A DNA stretch of 64,000 bases from an uncultured Chloracidobacterium sp. (GTDB lineage: Bacteria > Acidobacteriota > Blastocatellia > Pyrinomonadales > Pyrinomonadaceae). This document shows positions 52,303 through 60,937 of the stretch, in pieces. The position numbers were made by a program, and so were the translations under genes. The stretch covers positions 248,001-312,000 of the forward strand of contig CAKZGE010000003.1 in NCBI GenBank assembly GCA_936914845.1. Direction: 5' to 3'. The notes beneath the pieces were generated by a model. The model searched no databases and was not told the origin of the DNA. It worked only from the letters and a program-made list of their open reading frames with translations. The stretch's first letter is position 1. The number at the start of each line of letters is the position of its first letter.

Positions 52303-53505
52303 TTAAAATGCGGCAAGATAATCTTCGACCGCCACCTCCAAAGCACCTCCGATGGCAGCCCCGGCAGGCTCGCCGGCTTCTACCGACCAACCTTCGAATT
52401 TGCCGATAATGCTGCGGTTGATAGCGGCGCTGAGCGGGCCTTTGATAAATTCCCAGCTATAGACCAAACGGCCGCTGATGATGACCCGCGGAATGCCGGT
52501 GCCCATAATGACATTGGCGATGCCGATGCCGAGGTAATCGCCGATCTTTTCAAGCGTTCGCCGGGCGCGATTTTCGCCGTTTTCGGCTTTGGAAACGATC
52601 TCAACGAACCGCGGCACCATTTCCCCGCGAGCCGGCGGGCGATCACCAAGGTAAAGAGAGGCCGCAGATGCCGCCGATGCATATTTTTCCCAGCAGCCGC
52701 GATTGCCGCAGATGCACGGCTTGCCGCCCGCAACTATCGTCATATGGCCAAATTCGCCGGCTATGCCCCGGCCAAGGCCCGTTCCGCGATAGACCTCGCT
52801 GCCGATGACCAAGCCCACGCCGATGCCCGTACCCGAACGCACCAATATAAAATTTGAAAGCAGTCCGGCTTCGGAATTGCGGATCTTCACACGCGCCTCA
52901 TACATCGCCGCCGCGGACGAATCGTTTTCAACCACGACCCGCACCGAATCGTTGATCCGCAATGCGGCCGATACATCGATATTCGTCCATTGCAGATTTG
53001 GAGCATATATCAGCTCTCGCCGGTATATATCCGTCATGCCGGGAACGCTGACACCGATCACCCGCAGCCGCCGATCTTTGTTCTTGCGGTATATCTCCTC
53101 GACGTAGCGCCGCGCCGCACGCAAAGCCATGCGGGCATCGGACGGTGTTTCAAAATCCTCTTCTTCTTCGATCTCACCTTTCAAGGTGGTCATTCCAACC
53201 TGCGAGCGCCGAACGCCCAAATTGACGCCGATAAAATAGTCGTCTTCGCCATTAAAAGAAAGCACTCGCGGTCGCCGGCCGTGGCCGCCCGTTTCGAGCG
53301 ATTCTTCGCGAAGCAGGCCCGAGGAAATAAGCGGTTTTACATTTTCTGTGACCGTGCTTTTATCAATGCCGAGTCGGGTGGCTAGTTCGGTACGGGTAAT
53401 CGGTTGGGCGGCCCTGATCAACCTCAGCAGCAAACTGCCTTTTTTGGCGGTAGTCAATGAACCGCTGCCTTGAAGTTCGGACTGAAAGGATCTTTCGTTG
53501 TTCAT
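52303..53505 (-). CDS. ROK family transcriptional regulator
   Basis: A 400-residue protein. The winged helix is SLLLRLIRAAQPITRTELATRLGIDKSTVTENVKPLISSGLLREE. The ROK domain has IGVNLGVRRSQVGMTTLKGE, VVENDSSAAAMYEARV, GIAGEFGHMTIV and the zinc site CICGNRGCWEKYAS. It is paralogous to the ROK gene at 38.5-39.7 kb but has no GTTTGTT-type operator nearby, so its regulon differs. It is divergent from eda by 158 bases, the usual place for its target. Confidence 0.93.
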   Translation of the reverse strand: MNNERSFQSELQGSGSLTTAKKGSLLLRLIRAAQPITRTELATRLGIDKSTVTENVKPLISSGLLREESLETGGHGRRPRVLSFNGEDDYFIGVNLGVRRSQVGMTTLKGEIEEEEDFETPSDARMALRAARRYVEEIYRKNKDRRLRVIGVSVPGMTDIYRRELIYAPNLQWTNIDVSAALRINDSVRVVVENDSSAAAMYEARVKIRNSEAGLLSNFILVRSGTGIGVGLVIGSEVYRGTGLGRGIAGEFGHMTIVAGGKPCICGNRGCWEKYASAASAASLYLGDRPPARGEMVPRFVEIVSKAENGENRARRTLEKIGDYLGIGIANVIMGTGIPRVIISGRLVYSWEFIKGPLSAAINRSIIGKFEGWSVEAGEPAGAAIGGALEVAVEDYLAAF

Positions 53506-53663
53506 ATCGGTGGATCAACCAAGATTCTACAACGAAACGGTTTTTTCTGCCGAAAATTGAAGTGCTCTGGCGACCTATTTGTTATTGATGTTTCGGTATT
53601 TCTAAGCGCATTGCTTATAATTCATCTGTTGGCACCCACATTTTAATCGAAAAAAGATCATTT

Positions 53664-54305
53664 ATGAAAAAGTCCGAAGTCCTGGAAAGAATAGTTGAAT
53701 GCGGAGTTCTGCCGGTTGTGCGGGCCGCCTCAGCCATTGAGGCAGAACGTCTTGTGGCCGCGATCTCGGCCGGCGGCATCGATGTTATTGAGGTCACAAT
53801 GACCGTGCCGGGCGCCATCGGGCTGATAGAAAGCTTGGCCAAACAAAAGGGCCTTTTGATCGGAGCAGGGACCGTATTGGACCCCGAAACGGCGCGCGAT
53901 TGCATTAATGCCGGCGCCGCATTCATCATTAGCCCGGCTGTCAATTTTGACACCATCCAATACTGTAATGACAAAGAGATCGCCGTGATGCCCGGTGCCT
54001 TGACTCCGACCGAGGTCGTTAATGCTTGGGATGCCGGAGCAGATGTTGTCAAAGTGTTCCCGGCAGATTCCATGGGCGGTGCGAAATATCTGAGGTCTCT
54101 GAAAGCCCCCTTGCCGCATATAAAGTTGATACCCACCGGCGGCGTTAGCCAAACGACCGCTGCCGATTTTATTCGAGCCGGGGCCGAGGCGGTCGGCGTA
54201 GGCGCAGACTTGGCTGATACTGCTTTGCTGAGAGAGGGACGGGCGGCTGATATAACTGCCTCTGCCGAAAGCTATCGCCGCATTGTGAAAGAGGCTCGTT
54301 TTTGA
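53664..54305 (+). CDS. eda: KDPG / 4-hydroxy-2-oxoglutarate aldolase
   Basis: A 213-residue class I aldolase that splits 2-keto-3-deoxy-6-phosphogluconate into pyruvate and glyceraldehyde 3-phosphate. Visible: LPVVRAASAIEAERLVAAISAGGIDVIEVTMTVPGA (Arg and Glu), LLIGAGTVLDPETARDCINAGAAFIISPAVN, the Schiff-base lysine in DVVKVFPADSMGGAKYLRSLKAPLPHIKLIPTGGV. TATAAT at 53616-53621 is a likely -10. It lies between a ROK and a GntR regulator, which suggests sugar-acid control. The dehydratase (edd) is not in the window. Confidence 0.95.
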   Translation: MKKSEVLERIVECGVLPVVRAASAIEAERLVAAISAGGIDVIEVTMTVPGAIGLIESLAKQKGLLIGAGTVLDPETARDCINAGAAFIISPAVNFDTIQYCNDKEIAVMPGALTPTEVVNAWDAGADVVKVFPADSMGGAKYLRSLKAPLPHIKLIPTGGVSQTTAADFIRAGAEAVGVGADLADTALLREGRAADITASAESYRRIVKEARF

Positions 54306-54342
54306 AGCGCTTACGTTAGATCCGCAACTATCCGGAGCGATC

Positions 54343-55083
54343 TCACCGATCTTCGCCATCTTTTCTTTTTCGTGGCCGGTCCGCCCGGGTGGTAAGAAGG
54401 TAGGCGTGCATTGCTTTTTGAGCAGCCTCCGGATCGTGTTCATTTATCTCCCGATAGATATTTTGCTGCAGTTCTGCCGAATTCTCTAAATCATTGAACC
54501 GCTTAGTTTTAGAGCTTTGGGCGTCATCTGCGATGGCCGTAACCATATTCAGCAGCGTGGTTAGAATGCGGTTTTTAGACGCGGCGGCTATCGTTTCGTT
54601 AAATCGCCGTTCGTGGGCCACAAACTGCTCCGGGTCATCCAACGCAGCATACAAACCCTTAACTTCCTCGGCGAGAAAGGCTATCTGTTCGCTGGTGGCT
54701 TTTTCGGCTGCTAGGCCGGAAATGTTCACTTCGAGCACAAGCCGTGCTTCAAATATTTCATCAGACGTATAGCCATAAAGAGCAGAAAGCGTCTTTAGTG
54801 GGGTTCCGGCCATCGACGATTCACCAGGAGAAGAGACAAAGGTTCCCGATCCTTGCCGCGACCGCAATATCCCGACAGTTGTGAGTGAACGTATTCCAGC
54901 ACGAAGGGTCGGGCGACTGATCCCCAACAGCTTCGCCAGATCGCGTTCGGGCGGTAAACGGTCGCCAGCAGATATTTCGCCGCGCTGTATCATATCTCGT
55001 AAAAGGGCGACCACTTCTTCGGCAGTGGAGATCCTTTTCTCTCGTTTCAGATCCGTAAAAATATCTGCTTTCGTTCTGACCAT
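54343..55083 (-). CDS. GntR/FadR-family transcriptional regulator
   Basis: A 246-residue protein. The N-terminal winged helix is GDRLPPERDLAKLLGISRPTLRAGIRSLTTVGILRSRQGSGTFV, classic GntR. The C-terminal helical FCD-type domain (about 95-225) starts LYGYTSDEIFEARLVLEVNISGLAAEKAT. Its usual FCD histidine ligands are not obvious (the FN of ERRFNETIAAASKN replaces FH), so metal binding is doubtful. TATAAT at 55095-55090 would start transcription at about 55083, exactly the ATG used here. An in-frame ATG at 55101 overlaps the -10. It is convergent with eda and probably regulates sugar-acid use. Confidence 0.88.
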   Translation of the reverse strand: MVRTKADIFTDLKREKRISTAEEVVALLRDMIQRGEISAGDRLPPERDLAKLLGISRPTLRAGIRSLTTVGILRSRQGSGTFVSSPGESSMAGTPLKTLSALYGYTSDEIFEARLVLEVNISGLAAEKATSEQIAFLAEEVKGLYAALDDPEQFVAHERRFNETIAAASKNRILTTLLNMVTAIADDAQSSKTKRFNDLENSAELQQNIYREINEHDPEAAQKAMHAYLLTTRADRPRKRKDGEDR

Positions 55084-55089
55084 TTTAGG

Positions 55090-55095
55090 ATTATA
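55090..55095 (-). promoter_or_regulatory. -10 element of a probably leaderless GntR-family message
   Basis: TATAAT on the minus strand, followed by six bases and ATG 55083. The -35 region is weak. Confidence 0.45.
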
Positions 55096-55288
55096 TAGCA
55101 TAAGTACGATGAATCTTAGACGTCAGATGATCAGGCTCGAGCGCGATCAAAACCGCATTCGGCCGCTCAAACTTGCCGATCCTCGGTATTACCGATTCGG
55201 CCCGTATTCTCTGAGCTTGTCGTTCCTCCGTTCCTGCCGCAAAATATGCCTTACAGCAAAATGCTGTTGTTCATTACGTTCTGAACTA

Positions 55289-55317
55289 TTGACTTTAAAA
55301 TACACTTAGCCAATAGT
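55289..55317 (+). promoter_or_regulatory. promoter of the sheath-fusion gene
   Basis: TTGACT (55289-55294), a 17-base spacer and AATAGT (55312-55317), giving a start near 55324. GGAGG at 55336-55340 precedes ATG 55353. The 55102-55288 stretch upstream holds no gene I can support. Confidence 0.45.
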
Positions 55318-55352
55318 TTTGCCAGAATGAATATTGGAGGAATCACATCTTA

Positions 55353-56822
55353 ATGCTGCCAACAGACGACTCTTTGGACACATTTGTTTCGCTTGAATCG
55401 CAAAAAACCGGCGTGATCGAAGAACCGCCTTTCAAGATCTTAATGCTTGGCAATTGGAACGGCTCGGCAAAGAGCTCTTCTGTTGCAGATCGACAGCCTA
55501 TCGAGATCGATCGCGACGATATCGATTCGGTCTTGCGCCGTTTAGATGCAAGGGTCGTTGTACCCATCGGCGAAACGACCGTGGAACTAGATTTTCATAG
55601 TATCGACGATCTGCACCCGGATGAGATCTTTCGCCGATTGCCGCTTTTTGCGGAGCTACGATCGCTTCGCAAGCGTCTATTGGACCCCAACGGATTTCAC
55701 GCCGCCGCGCGCGAGGTCCGCCTTTGGGACGATGCTCCGCAGATGCAACAAAGGGAAACACCATCGACAACGGCTCCCGCCGCAGACAATCTGTTGGATG
55801 CGATCCTCGCAAAGCCGGAAGGAGGAGCAGTTCCGCCAAAACCAAAGCCCTCGAACGATTTAGGGTCGCTGATAAACGAACTGGTCAGGCCGCATCTGAT
55901 CGATCTGGATGAAAACGAACAGGCGGCGATGGTTGCCGCCGTGGACAAGGCGACGGGAAATTTAATGCGGAGCATCCTAAATAGCCAGGAATTTAAAGAA
56001 TTAGAGGCCGCTTGGCGAGGGTTATATTTTCTTGTTAACCGTACCGAAACCTCCACCGAACGCAAGATCTATATCCTGGACATCTCTAAAGAAGAATTGT
56101 TGGACGATGTGAAATCCGCTCGCGATTCGGCTCTCGCAAAAATTCTCTATGATTCAAATGACCCTTGGACCGCTTTTTTCGGAAATTACACCTTTGCTCC
56201 GTCGATCGAAGATGTTGCGGCTTTGATCCGTATCGGCAAGTTTGCCAAAGATATTAATGCCCCATTCGTCGCCCATATTTCCGCCGCCGTTCTCGGTATC
56301 TCTTCGTTAGCAGAACAAGCCGAACCTTCGCTATGGAAGGTTGATCAGGATTCGAACGAAGCCAAGTTGTGGGCCGCCTTGCGCGGACAGGCCGAAGCAG
56401 ACTATTTGGCGATGACCATGCCGCGTTTGCTCGCCCGCCTGCCGTACGGCCGCGACACCGAACCGCTGGAAAGCTTTGATTTTGAAGAGTTTACAGATTT
56501 GCCGCAGCATAATGACTATCTTTGGATGAATGGCTCGTTCGCCGCCGCACTGCTGCTTGCCCAGACACATGCCGAATTTGGCTGGGGCTTCGCGGGGCGG
56601 CTTTTGCAGGATATAGAAAGAATGCCGACGCATATCTATTCAAACAACGGAGCATCGATCGTTGTGCCGGCGACAGAAGTACAGCTTTCACAATCTGCCG
56701 CCGAAGAATTGATGGAGCGTGGCCTAATGCCGCTCGTGTCTTTTAAAAATAGTGACCAGGTAAGGCTCAGCAGTTGGCAATCTATTGCCGAACCGCTAAA
56801 GATGCTTAAGGGTAATTGGTAG
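55353..56822 (+). CDS. orphan fusion of type VI secretion contractile-sheath subunits TssB and TssC
   Basis: A 489-residue protein. Residues ~25-112 match TssB/VipA: PFKILMLGNWNG, IEIDRDDIDSVLRRLDARV, LDFHSIDDLHPDEIFRRLPLFAELRSLRKRL. A Pro/Ala-rich linker follows, with NLLDAILAKPEG (146-157), like the LLDEI(M) ClpV-recognition helix at the TssC N-terminus. Residues ~168-485 match TssC/VipB: FKELEAAWRGLYFLVNRTE, RKIYILDISKEELLDDV, PWTAFFGNYTFAPSIEDVAALIRI, MPRLLARLPYG and a terminal PATEVQLSQSAAEELMERGLMPLVSFKNSDQVRLSSWQ segment. It ends there, lacking the last ~100-150 residues of full TssC. No baseplate, ClpV, Hcp or VgrG gene is in the window. Confidence 0.82.
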   Translation: MLPTDDSLDTFVSLESQKTGVIEEPPFKILMLGNWNGSAKSSSVADRQPIEIDRDDIDSVLRRLDARVVVPIGETTVELDFHSIDDLHPDEIFRRLPLFAELRSLRKRLLDPNGFHAAAREVRLWDDAPQMQQRETPSTTAPAADNLLDAILAKPEGGAVPPKPKPSNDLGSLINELVRPHLIDLDENEQAAMVAAVDKATGNLMRSILNSQEFKELEAAWRGLYFLVNRTETSTERKIYILDISKEELLDDVKSARDSALAKILYDSNDPWTAFFGNYTFAPSIEDVAALIRIGKFAKDINAPFVAHISAAVLGISSLAEQAEPSLWKVDQDSNEAKLWAALRGQAEADYLAMTMPRLLARLPYGRDTEPLESFDFEEFTDLPQHNDYLWMNGSFAAALLLAQTHAEFGWGFAGRLLQDIERMPTHIYSNNGASIVVPATEVQLSQSAAEELMERGLMPLVSFKNSDQVRLSSWQSIAEPLKMLKGNW

Positions 56823-56832
56823 CTGACTTTTG

Positions 56833-56861
56833 TTGGCAAAAAACGTGTCTTAAAATACAAT
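56833..56861 (+). promoter_or_regulatory. promoter of mnmG
   Basis: TTGGCA (56833-56838), a 17-base spacer and TACAAT (56856-56861), each one base from consensus. The start is predicted near 56868, about 50 bases before ATG 56919. It separates mnmG from the sheath-fusion gene. Confidence 0.65.
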
Positions 56862-56918
56862 TAGTGGTTTAGCTATAAAAGCGGGCTTGATCTTCCGCTT
56901 TTTCGCTTTGTTAAGGAT

Positions 56919-58802
56919 ATGTTTGACGAAAGTTTTGATGTGATCGTGATCGGTGCCGGCCACGCCGGGTGCGAGGCCGCCTCGGCCGCCGCGCGCCTTG
57001 GCCGCGAAACAGCTTTGGTCACGATCAATCTTGATCTAATTGGTCAAATGTCGTGCAACCCGGCCGTTGGCGGTATTGCCAAGGGGCATGTTGTGCGAGA
57101 AATAGATGCTCTTGGCGGCATTATGGGCCGCGTCATTGACCGCACAGGTATTCAGTTTCGTCTCTTGAACCGTTCCCGCGGTCCTGCCGTACAATCTCCA
57201 CGAGCTCAGGCCGATCGCGGGCTTTACCGCACAGAAATGCGGCAGGTGCTCGAAGCGACGCCAAATCTGCATCTTCGGCAAGGTGTAGTGGTTGATCTAA
57301 TCGTTGAAAACAATAGGGTTATTGGTGTTGAAATGCAAGACACCCGTCGTTTCGCGGCGAAAGCGGTAGTGGTTGCGACGGGCACTTTCCTTAACGGTAT
57401 CGTCCACACCGGATCCCAAACCTTCTCTGCCGGCCGTGCGGGAGAGCCGGCCTCGATCGAACTTGCCGACAGCCTGCGACGACACGGATTTCCGGTCGGA
57501 CGTTTGAAAACCGGAACGCCGCCAAGACTTGATGGACGGTCGATCGACTGGGATGCCTTTGAACCGCAGCCCGCCGATGAAGATCCGGTGCCGTTCTCGT
57601 TCGCGACCGAAAGCATTTCCCAGCCGCAGATCAAGTGTTATATCGGTTACACATCGAACCGGCTGCACGAAACTATCCGCGAAAACCTGCACCGTTCGCC
57701 TCTTTATTCAGGCCAGATCAAAGGTATCGGTCCGCGCTATTGCCCTTCTATTGAAGACAAGGTCGTTAAATTTGCAGACAAAGATAGGCATCAATTGTTC
57801 CTTGAACCCGAAGGCATCCATACAAATGAGGTATATCTGAACGGATTTTCGACGTCGCTTCCTTCTTCTTTGCAACTAGATCTTTTGAGAATGATAGACG
57901 GATTCGAATCGGTACAGATCATCAGACCGGGATATGCCATCGAATACGATTTCGTCGATCCTAGAGAACTGAGTCGATCTATGGAATCTACCCGAATGAA
58001 AGGCCTGTTTTTGGCCGGGCAGATAAACGGCACGACGGGATACGAAGAGGCCGCTTGCCAGGGATTAATGGCGGGTATCAATGCGGCATTTTCCATAGAA
58101 GGCCGCTCTCCTTTTGTGTTAGGTCGCGACGAAGCCTACATCGGAGTTCTCGTTGATGATCTGATCCGACATGGCGTCGATGAACCCTATCGGCTGTTTA
58201 CCTCAAGAGCAGAAGCCCGTTTAACCCTTAGGCATGACAATGCCGACCAGCGGCTTTCGGCAAAAGGGAAGGAGCTGGGATTGCTGGAAGACTCTGATTG
58301 GGCAAGATTTAATGCGCGTAGAGACCGCATTGCTGCTCTGAGAAACGCTCTCGACACTACTCGTATCAAGCGTTCTTCGCCCCAACATGCCGCACTTGCC
58401 GAATTACTCGGGGCTGACCCCGGCGATTCGATATCTCTTTCTCAGCTTTCGATGCGCCAAGGGGTCGGACCGGAACTTATAGAAAAGCTTTTACCCAAGG
58501 AACTGGATAAGGGGATCCACAAGCGCGATCTTGACACCGCACTTGCGGATTCACGCTACGCCGGATACATAAAGAAACACCAGACCGCAACCGAACGTGT
58601 TAACCACCACGACACATTGCGGGTTCCGGAAGAATTTCGGTTTTCTACCGTCGGCGGCTTGTCGAATGAAATGATAGAGCGATTGGAACGCGCCCGGCCA
58701 AAGAATTTTGCTGAGGTGCGCCGGATCTCCGGCCTTACGCCGACTGCTATATCGACCGTTTTGGTGCATTTGAGTTCTCATCGCCCTGAAAACGGTTCAT
58801 AA
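56919..58802 (+). CDS. mnmG: tRNA uridine-5-carboxymethylaminomethyl(34) synthesis enzyme
   Basis: A 627-residue FAD protein (GidA) that, with MnmE, modifies U34 of tRNAs reading NNA/NNG codons. FAD motif VIVIGAGHAGCEAASAAARLG at residues 8-28. Conserved blocks are GQMSCNPAVGGIAKGHVVREIDALGG, GFPVGRLKTGTPPRLD, CYIGYTSNRLHETIRENLHRSPLYSGQI, GPRYCPSIEDKVVKF, LFLAGQINGTTGYEEAACQGLMAGINAA and, near the end, ISGLTPTAISTVLVHL. Length is normal. In many bacteria mnmG lies beside parA-parB near the origin, as here. Confidence 0.98.
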   Translation: MFDESFDVIVIGAGHAGCEAASAAARLGRETALVTINLDLIGQMSCNPAVGGIAKGHVVREIDALGGIMGRVIDRTGIQFRLLNRSRGPAVQSPRAQADRGLYRTEMRQVLEATPNLHLRQGVVVDLIVENNRVIGVEMQDTRRFAAKAVVVATGTFLNGIVHTGSQTFSAGRAGEPASIELADSLRRHGFPVGRLKTGTPPRLDGRSIDWDAFEPQPADEDPVPFSFATESISQPQIKCYIGYTSNRLHETIRENLHRSPLYSGQIKGIGPRYCPSIEDKVVKFADKDRHQLFLEPEGIHTNEVYLNGFSTSLPSSLQLDLLRMIDGFESVQIIRPGYAIEYDFVDPRELSRSMESTRMKGLFLAGQINGTTGYEEAACQGLMAGINAAFSIEGRSPFVLGRDEAYIGVLVDDLIRHGVDEPYRLFTSRAEARLTLRHDNADQRLSAKGKELGLLEDSDWARFNARRDRIAALRNALDTTRIKRSSPQHAALAELLGADPGDSISLSQLSMRQGVGPELIEKLLPKELDKGIHKRDLDTALADSRYAGYIKKHQTATERVNHHDTLRVPEEFRFSTVGGLSNEMIERLERARPKNFAEVRRISGLTPTAISTVLVHLSSHRPENGS

Positions 58803-58821
58803 CCCTTTCGCATGGAGTTGT

Positions 58822-58855
58822 TTGTGGAACGTTCCACAACCGCCCTTAAGTGGAA
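58822..58855. promoter_or_regulatory. palindrome of parS-like half sites before parA
   Basis: TTGTGGAACGTTCCACAA (58822-58839) is a perfect 18-bp palindrome with centre ACGT, as in parS. It contains the half sites GTGGAAC and GTTCCAC in the reverse order of canonical parS (GTTCCAC then GTGGAAC). A third half site, GTGGAA, lies at 58850-58855, 12 bases beyond. The place between mnmG and parAB fits a ParB site or an autoregulatory operator. Confidence 0.55.
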
Positions 58856-58898
58856 GCCTTTGCACAGATGTGCTACCTTTACTTTTCAACGCAATAGA

Positions 58899-59684
58899 AT
58901 GGGAAAGATCATCGCAATCGCAAACCAAAAAGGCGGGGTTGGTAAAACCACGACAGCCATCAACCTGGCGGCCGGGCTGGCCATGGCCGGCCGAAAAGTA
59001 CTTCTTGTTGACGCCGACCCGCAAGGTAATGCATCATCCGGTGCTGGAATACCCCGCTCTTCTACAAGGAAGAACCTCTACCATGCGTTGGTCCACGAAA
59101 CACCCGTAAAAGAGCTTGTTGTACCTACTGAGATAGACAAATTCTGGGTTTTACCATCCGACAAGAATCTTGCGGGTATTGAAATAGAATTTGCCGAAGC
59201 AGCAGACCGCTCGAAAATTCTTAAAAACCTATTAGAGAGCATCCGTGAATTCTTCCACTTTATAATTATCGATTGCCCGCCTTCGCTGGGCATTCTAACC
59301 GTCAATGGATTGACTGCGGCTGATTCCCTTTTAGTCCCTATCCAGTGTGAATATTTCGCCCTCGAAGGCGTTACCGAATTGTTTGAAACGCTAGCGCGTC
59401 TTAAAAGAGAGTTAAATCCGGATCTCGCGATCGAAGGATTGCTGCTAACAATGTACGACGAACGCACGAACCTGTCGGCAGCTGTGGCGAAAGACCTTCG
59501 TGATTTTTATGGGCCGCGCGTGCTGGAAACTGTTATTCCCCGCAATGTCCGATTGGCCGAAGCCCCTAGTTTCGGCAAACCGGTCGTTCTCTACGACGCC
59601 CGTTCCCGCGGAGCGGAAAGCTATTTACAACTAACAAAGGAGATACTAAAGAATGGCAAGACGGCCACTGGGCAGAGGGCTTAG
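58899..59684 (+). CDS. parA: chromosome-partitioning ATPase ParA (Soj)
   Basis: A 261-residue Walker-type ATPase. MGKIIAIANQKGGVGKTTTAINLAAG contains the deviant Walker A (KGGVGKT), with VLLVDADPQGNASSG and FIIIDCPPSLGILTVNGLTAAD following. It moves origin-proximal parS-ParB complexes along the nucleoid. ATG 58899 is chosen because family similarity starts there. A longer frame back to 58812 would cover the palindrome and has no family match. It overlaps parB by 32 bases. Confidence 0.96.
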   Translation: MGKIIAIANQKGGVGKTTTAINLAAGLAMAGRKVLLVDADPQGNASSGAGIPRSSTRKNLYHALVHETPVKELVVPTEIDKFWVLPSDKNLAGIEIEFAEAADRSKILKNLLESIREFFHFIIIDCPPSLGILTVNGLTAADSLLVPIQCEYFALEGVTELFETLARLKRELNPDLAIEGLLLTMYDERTNLSAAVAKDLRDFYGPRVLETVIPRNVRLAEAPSFGKPVVLYDARSRGAESYLQLTKEILKNGKTATGQRA

Positions 59685-60507
59685 CGCGCTGCTCGGAGAT
59701 GAGGGTGAAAAGCCCGCGGGCGAATCATCGCTGGAATTGGGCATCGACCTTATCGAACCCAACCGCGAACAACCGCGGACACGCTTTGCTGAAAAAGCAC
59801 TGAGCGAATTGGCGGCCTCCATTACATCCAATGGGATCGTTCAACCCGTGGTGGTTAGGCCTTTGCCTGACGGAAGGTATCAGATCGTAGCGGGCGAACG
59901 GCGGTGGCGTGCGGCCCAACGGGCTGGTTTGCGAAAGATCCCCGCAGTTGTCCGGGAAGTTTCAGATGACAAGCTGCTCGAATTGGCGTTGATAGAAAAC
60001 ATCCAGCGCGAGGAATTGAACCCGATAGAAGAGGCCCGGGCGTACAAAAAGCTGATCGATGCGGTTGGCCTAACGCAGGAAAATGTCGCGCAGAGAGTTG
60101 GAAAGGAAAGATCACTCATCGCGACCTCGCTGCGATTGTTAAAACTGCCGAATGAGGTCTTGGAGTTGATAGAGCAAGGAAGCGTTTCCGCCGGTCACGG
60201 AAGGGCTTTGTTGATGACGGGCGACCGCTCGGCGCAGATATCCATTGCCGCCCTTATTGCTCAAAAAGGACTTTCGGTTCGAGAGACCGAACGCTCCGTT
60301 AAACGCTCTCTTCAATCGCCGGAGGTGTCCGCACGATCACATCCCGCACCAAAGGACGCAAATTATAAAGCGGCTGAAACAAAGCTTCAGCGCAAGTTCG
60401 GAACAAAGGTCACCATTTTCCCCGGGAAAGAAAGTTCCGGACGTATTGAGCTGGAATATTACGGGGAAGACGATCTCGATCGAATTTATCGTCTTTTGAT
60501 GGGATAA
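59653..60507 (+). CDS. parB: chromosome-partitioning protein ParB (Spo0J)
   Basis: A 284-residue DNA-binding CTPase. It begins MARRPLGRGLSALLG. The ParB/Srx CTPase domain has ENGIVQPVVVRPL-like ITSNGIVQPVVVRPLPDGRYQIVAGERRWRAAQRAG, with the CTP-binding GERRxR motif. The central helix-turn-helix (ENVAQRVGKERSLIATSLRLLKLP) reads parS. The C-terminal dimerisation domain ends RIYRLLMG. It overlaps parA by 32 bases. Confidence 0.97.
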   Translation: MARRPLGRGLSALLGDEGEKPAGESSLELGIDLIEPNREQPRTRFAEKALSELAASITSNGIVQPVVVRPLPDGRYQIVAGERRWRAAQRAGLRKIPAVVREVSDDKLLELALIENIQREELNPIEEARAYKKLIDAVGLTQENVAQRVGKERSLIATSLRLLKLPNEVLELIEQGSVSAGHGRALLMTGDRSAQISIAALIAQKGLSVRETERSVKRSLQSPEVSARSHPAPKDANYKAAETKLQRKFGTKVTIFPGKESSGRIELEYYGEDDLDRIYRLLMG

Positions 60508-60532
60508 CCGTTTATTGGCCTAGGAGCAAGAT

Positions 60533-60919
60533 GTGTTTTTATTTATCTTTGAATCCATCGGAACGTCCGAATTGATCTTGATAGCGATCGTCGGCCTGAT
60601 ATTTCTTGGCCCGCGAAAGCTACCGCAGATCGCTCGGCAGATCGGCAAATTCATGGCAGATTTTCGCTCAACGACCGATGACTTTCGTCAAACATGGGAA
60701 CGCGAGGTCAATTTCGAAGAGGAGGCAAAAGTCGTTCGGGAAAGCTTTAGATTAGAAGATGGAGCTCCTAAAAATAAAAGCACCGCTTCTGTGGAGATAG
60801 AATCTCCCGCCATTAAAGAGGTCGAGCCGTCGGTTTTTGAAGATCTTTCGACAATACGCGAACCGGCCGAAGCAGAAACAGAGCAAACTCCGGAGAATGA
60901 TCGACGCAATTGGGTATAA
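60533..60919 (+). CDS. twin-arginine translocase subunit TatA/TatB
   Basis: A 128-residue protein with one membrane helix (about residues 3-23, IGTSELILIAIVGLIFLGPRKLP) followed by an amphipathic helix (QIARQIGKFMADFRSTTDDFRQTWEREV) and an acidic tail. The length and FRQTWERE suggest TatB, but a single TatA/B-type protein may serve both roles. Start GTG 60533 is set by TAGGAG at 60521-60526; an ATG two bases earlier is in another frame. It lies between parB and tatC. Confidence 0.9.
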   Translation: MFLFIFESIGTSELILIAIVGLIFLGPRKLPQIARQIGKFMADFRSTTDDFRQTWEREVNFEEEAKVVRESFRLEDGAPKNKSTASVEIESPAIKEVEPSVFEDLSTIREPAEAETEQTPENDRRNWV

Positions 60920-60937
60920 CCCCTTTATTCACAACAA

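Noticed and set aside
52091..52306. 71-codon open frame
   Set aside because: No family-like sequence, no good ribosome-binding site, and it overlaps the ROK gene end.
55110..55309. Small open frame starting MNLRRQMIRLERDQNRIR
   Set aside because: It has no recognisable domain, becomes cysteine/serine-rich nonsense, and overlaps the promoter of the sheath-fusion gene.
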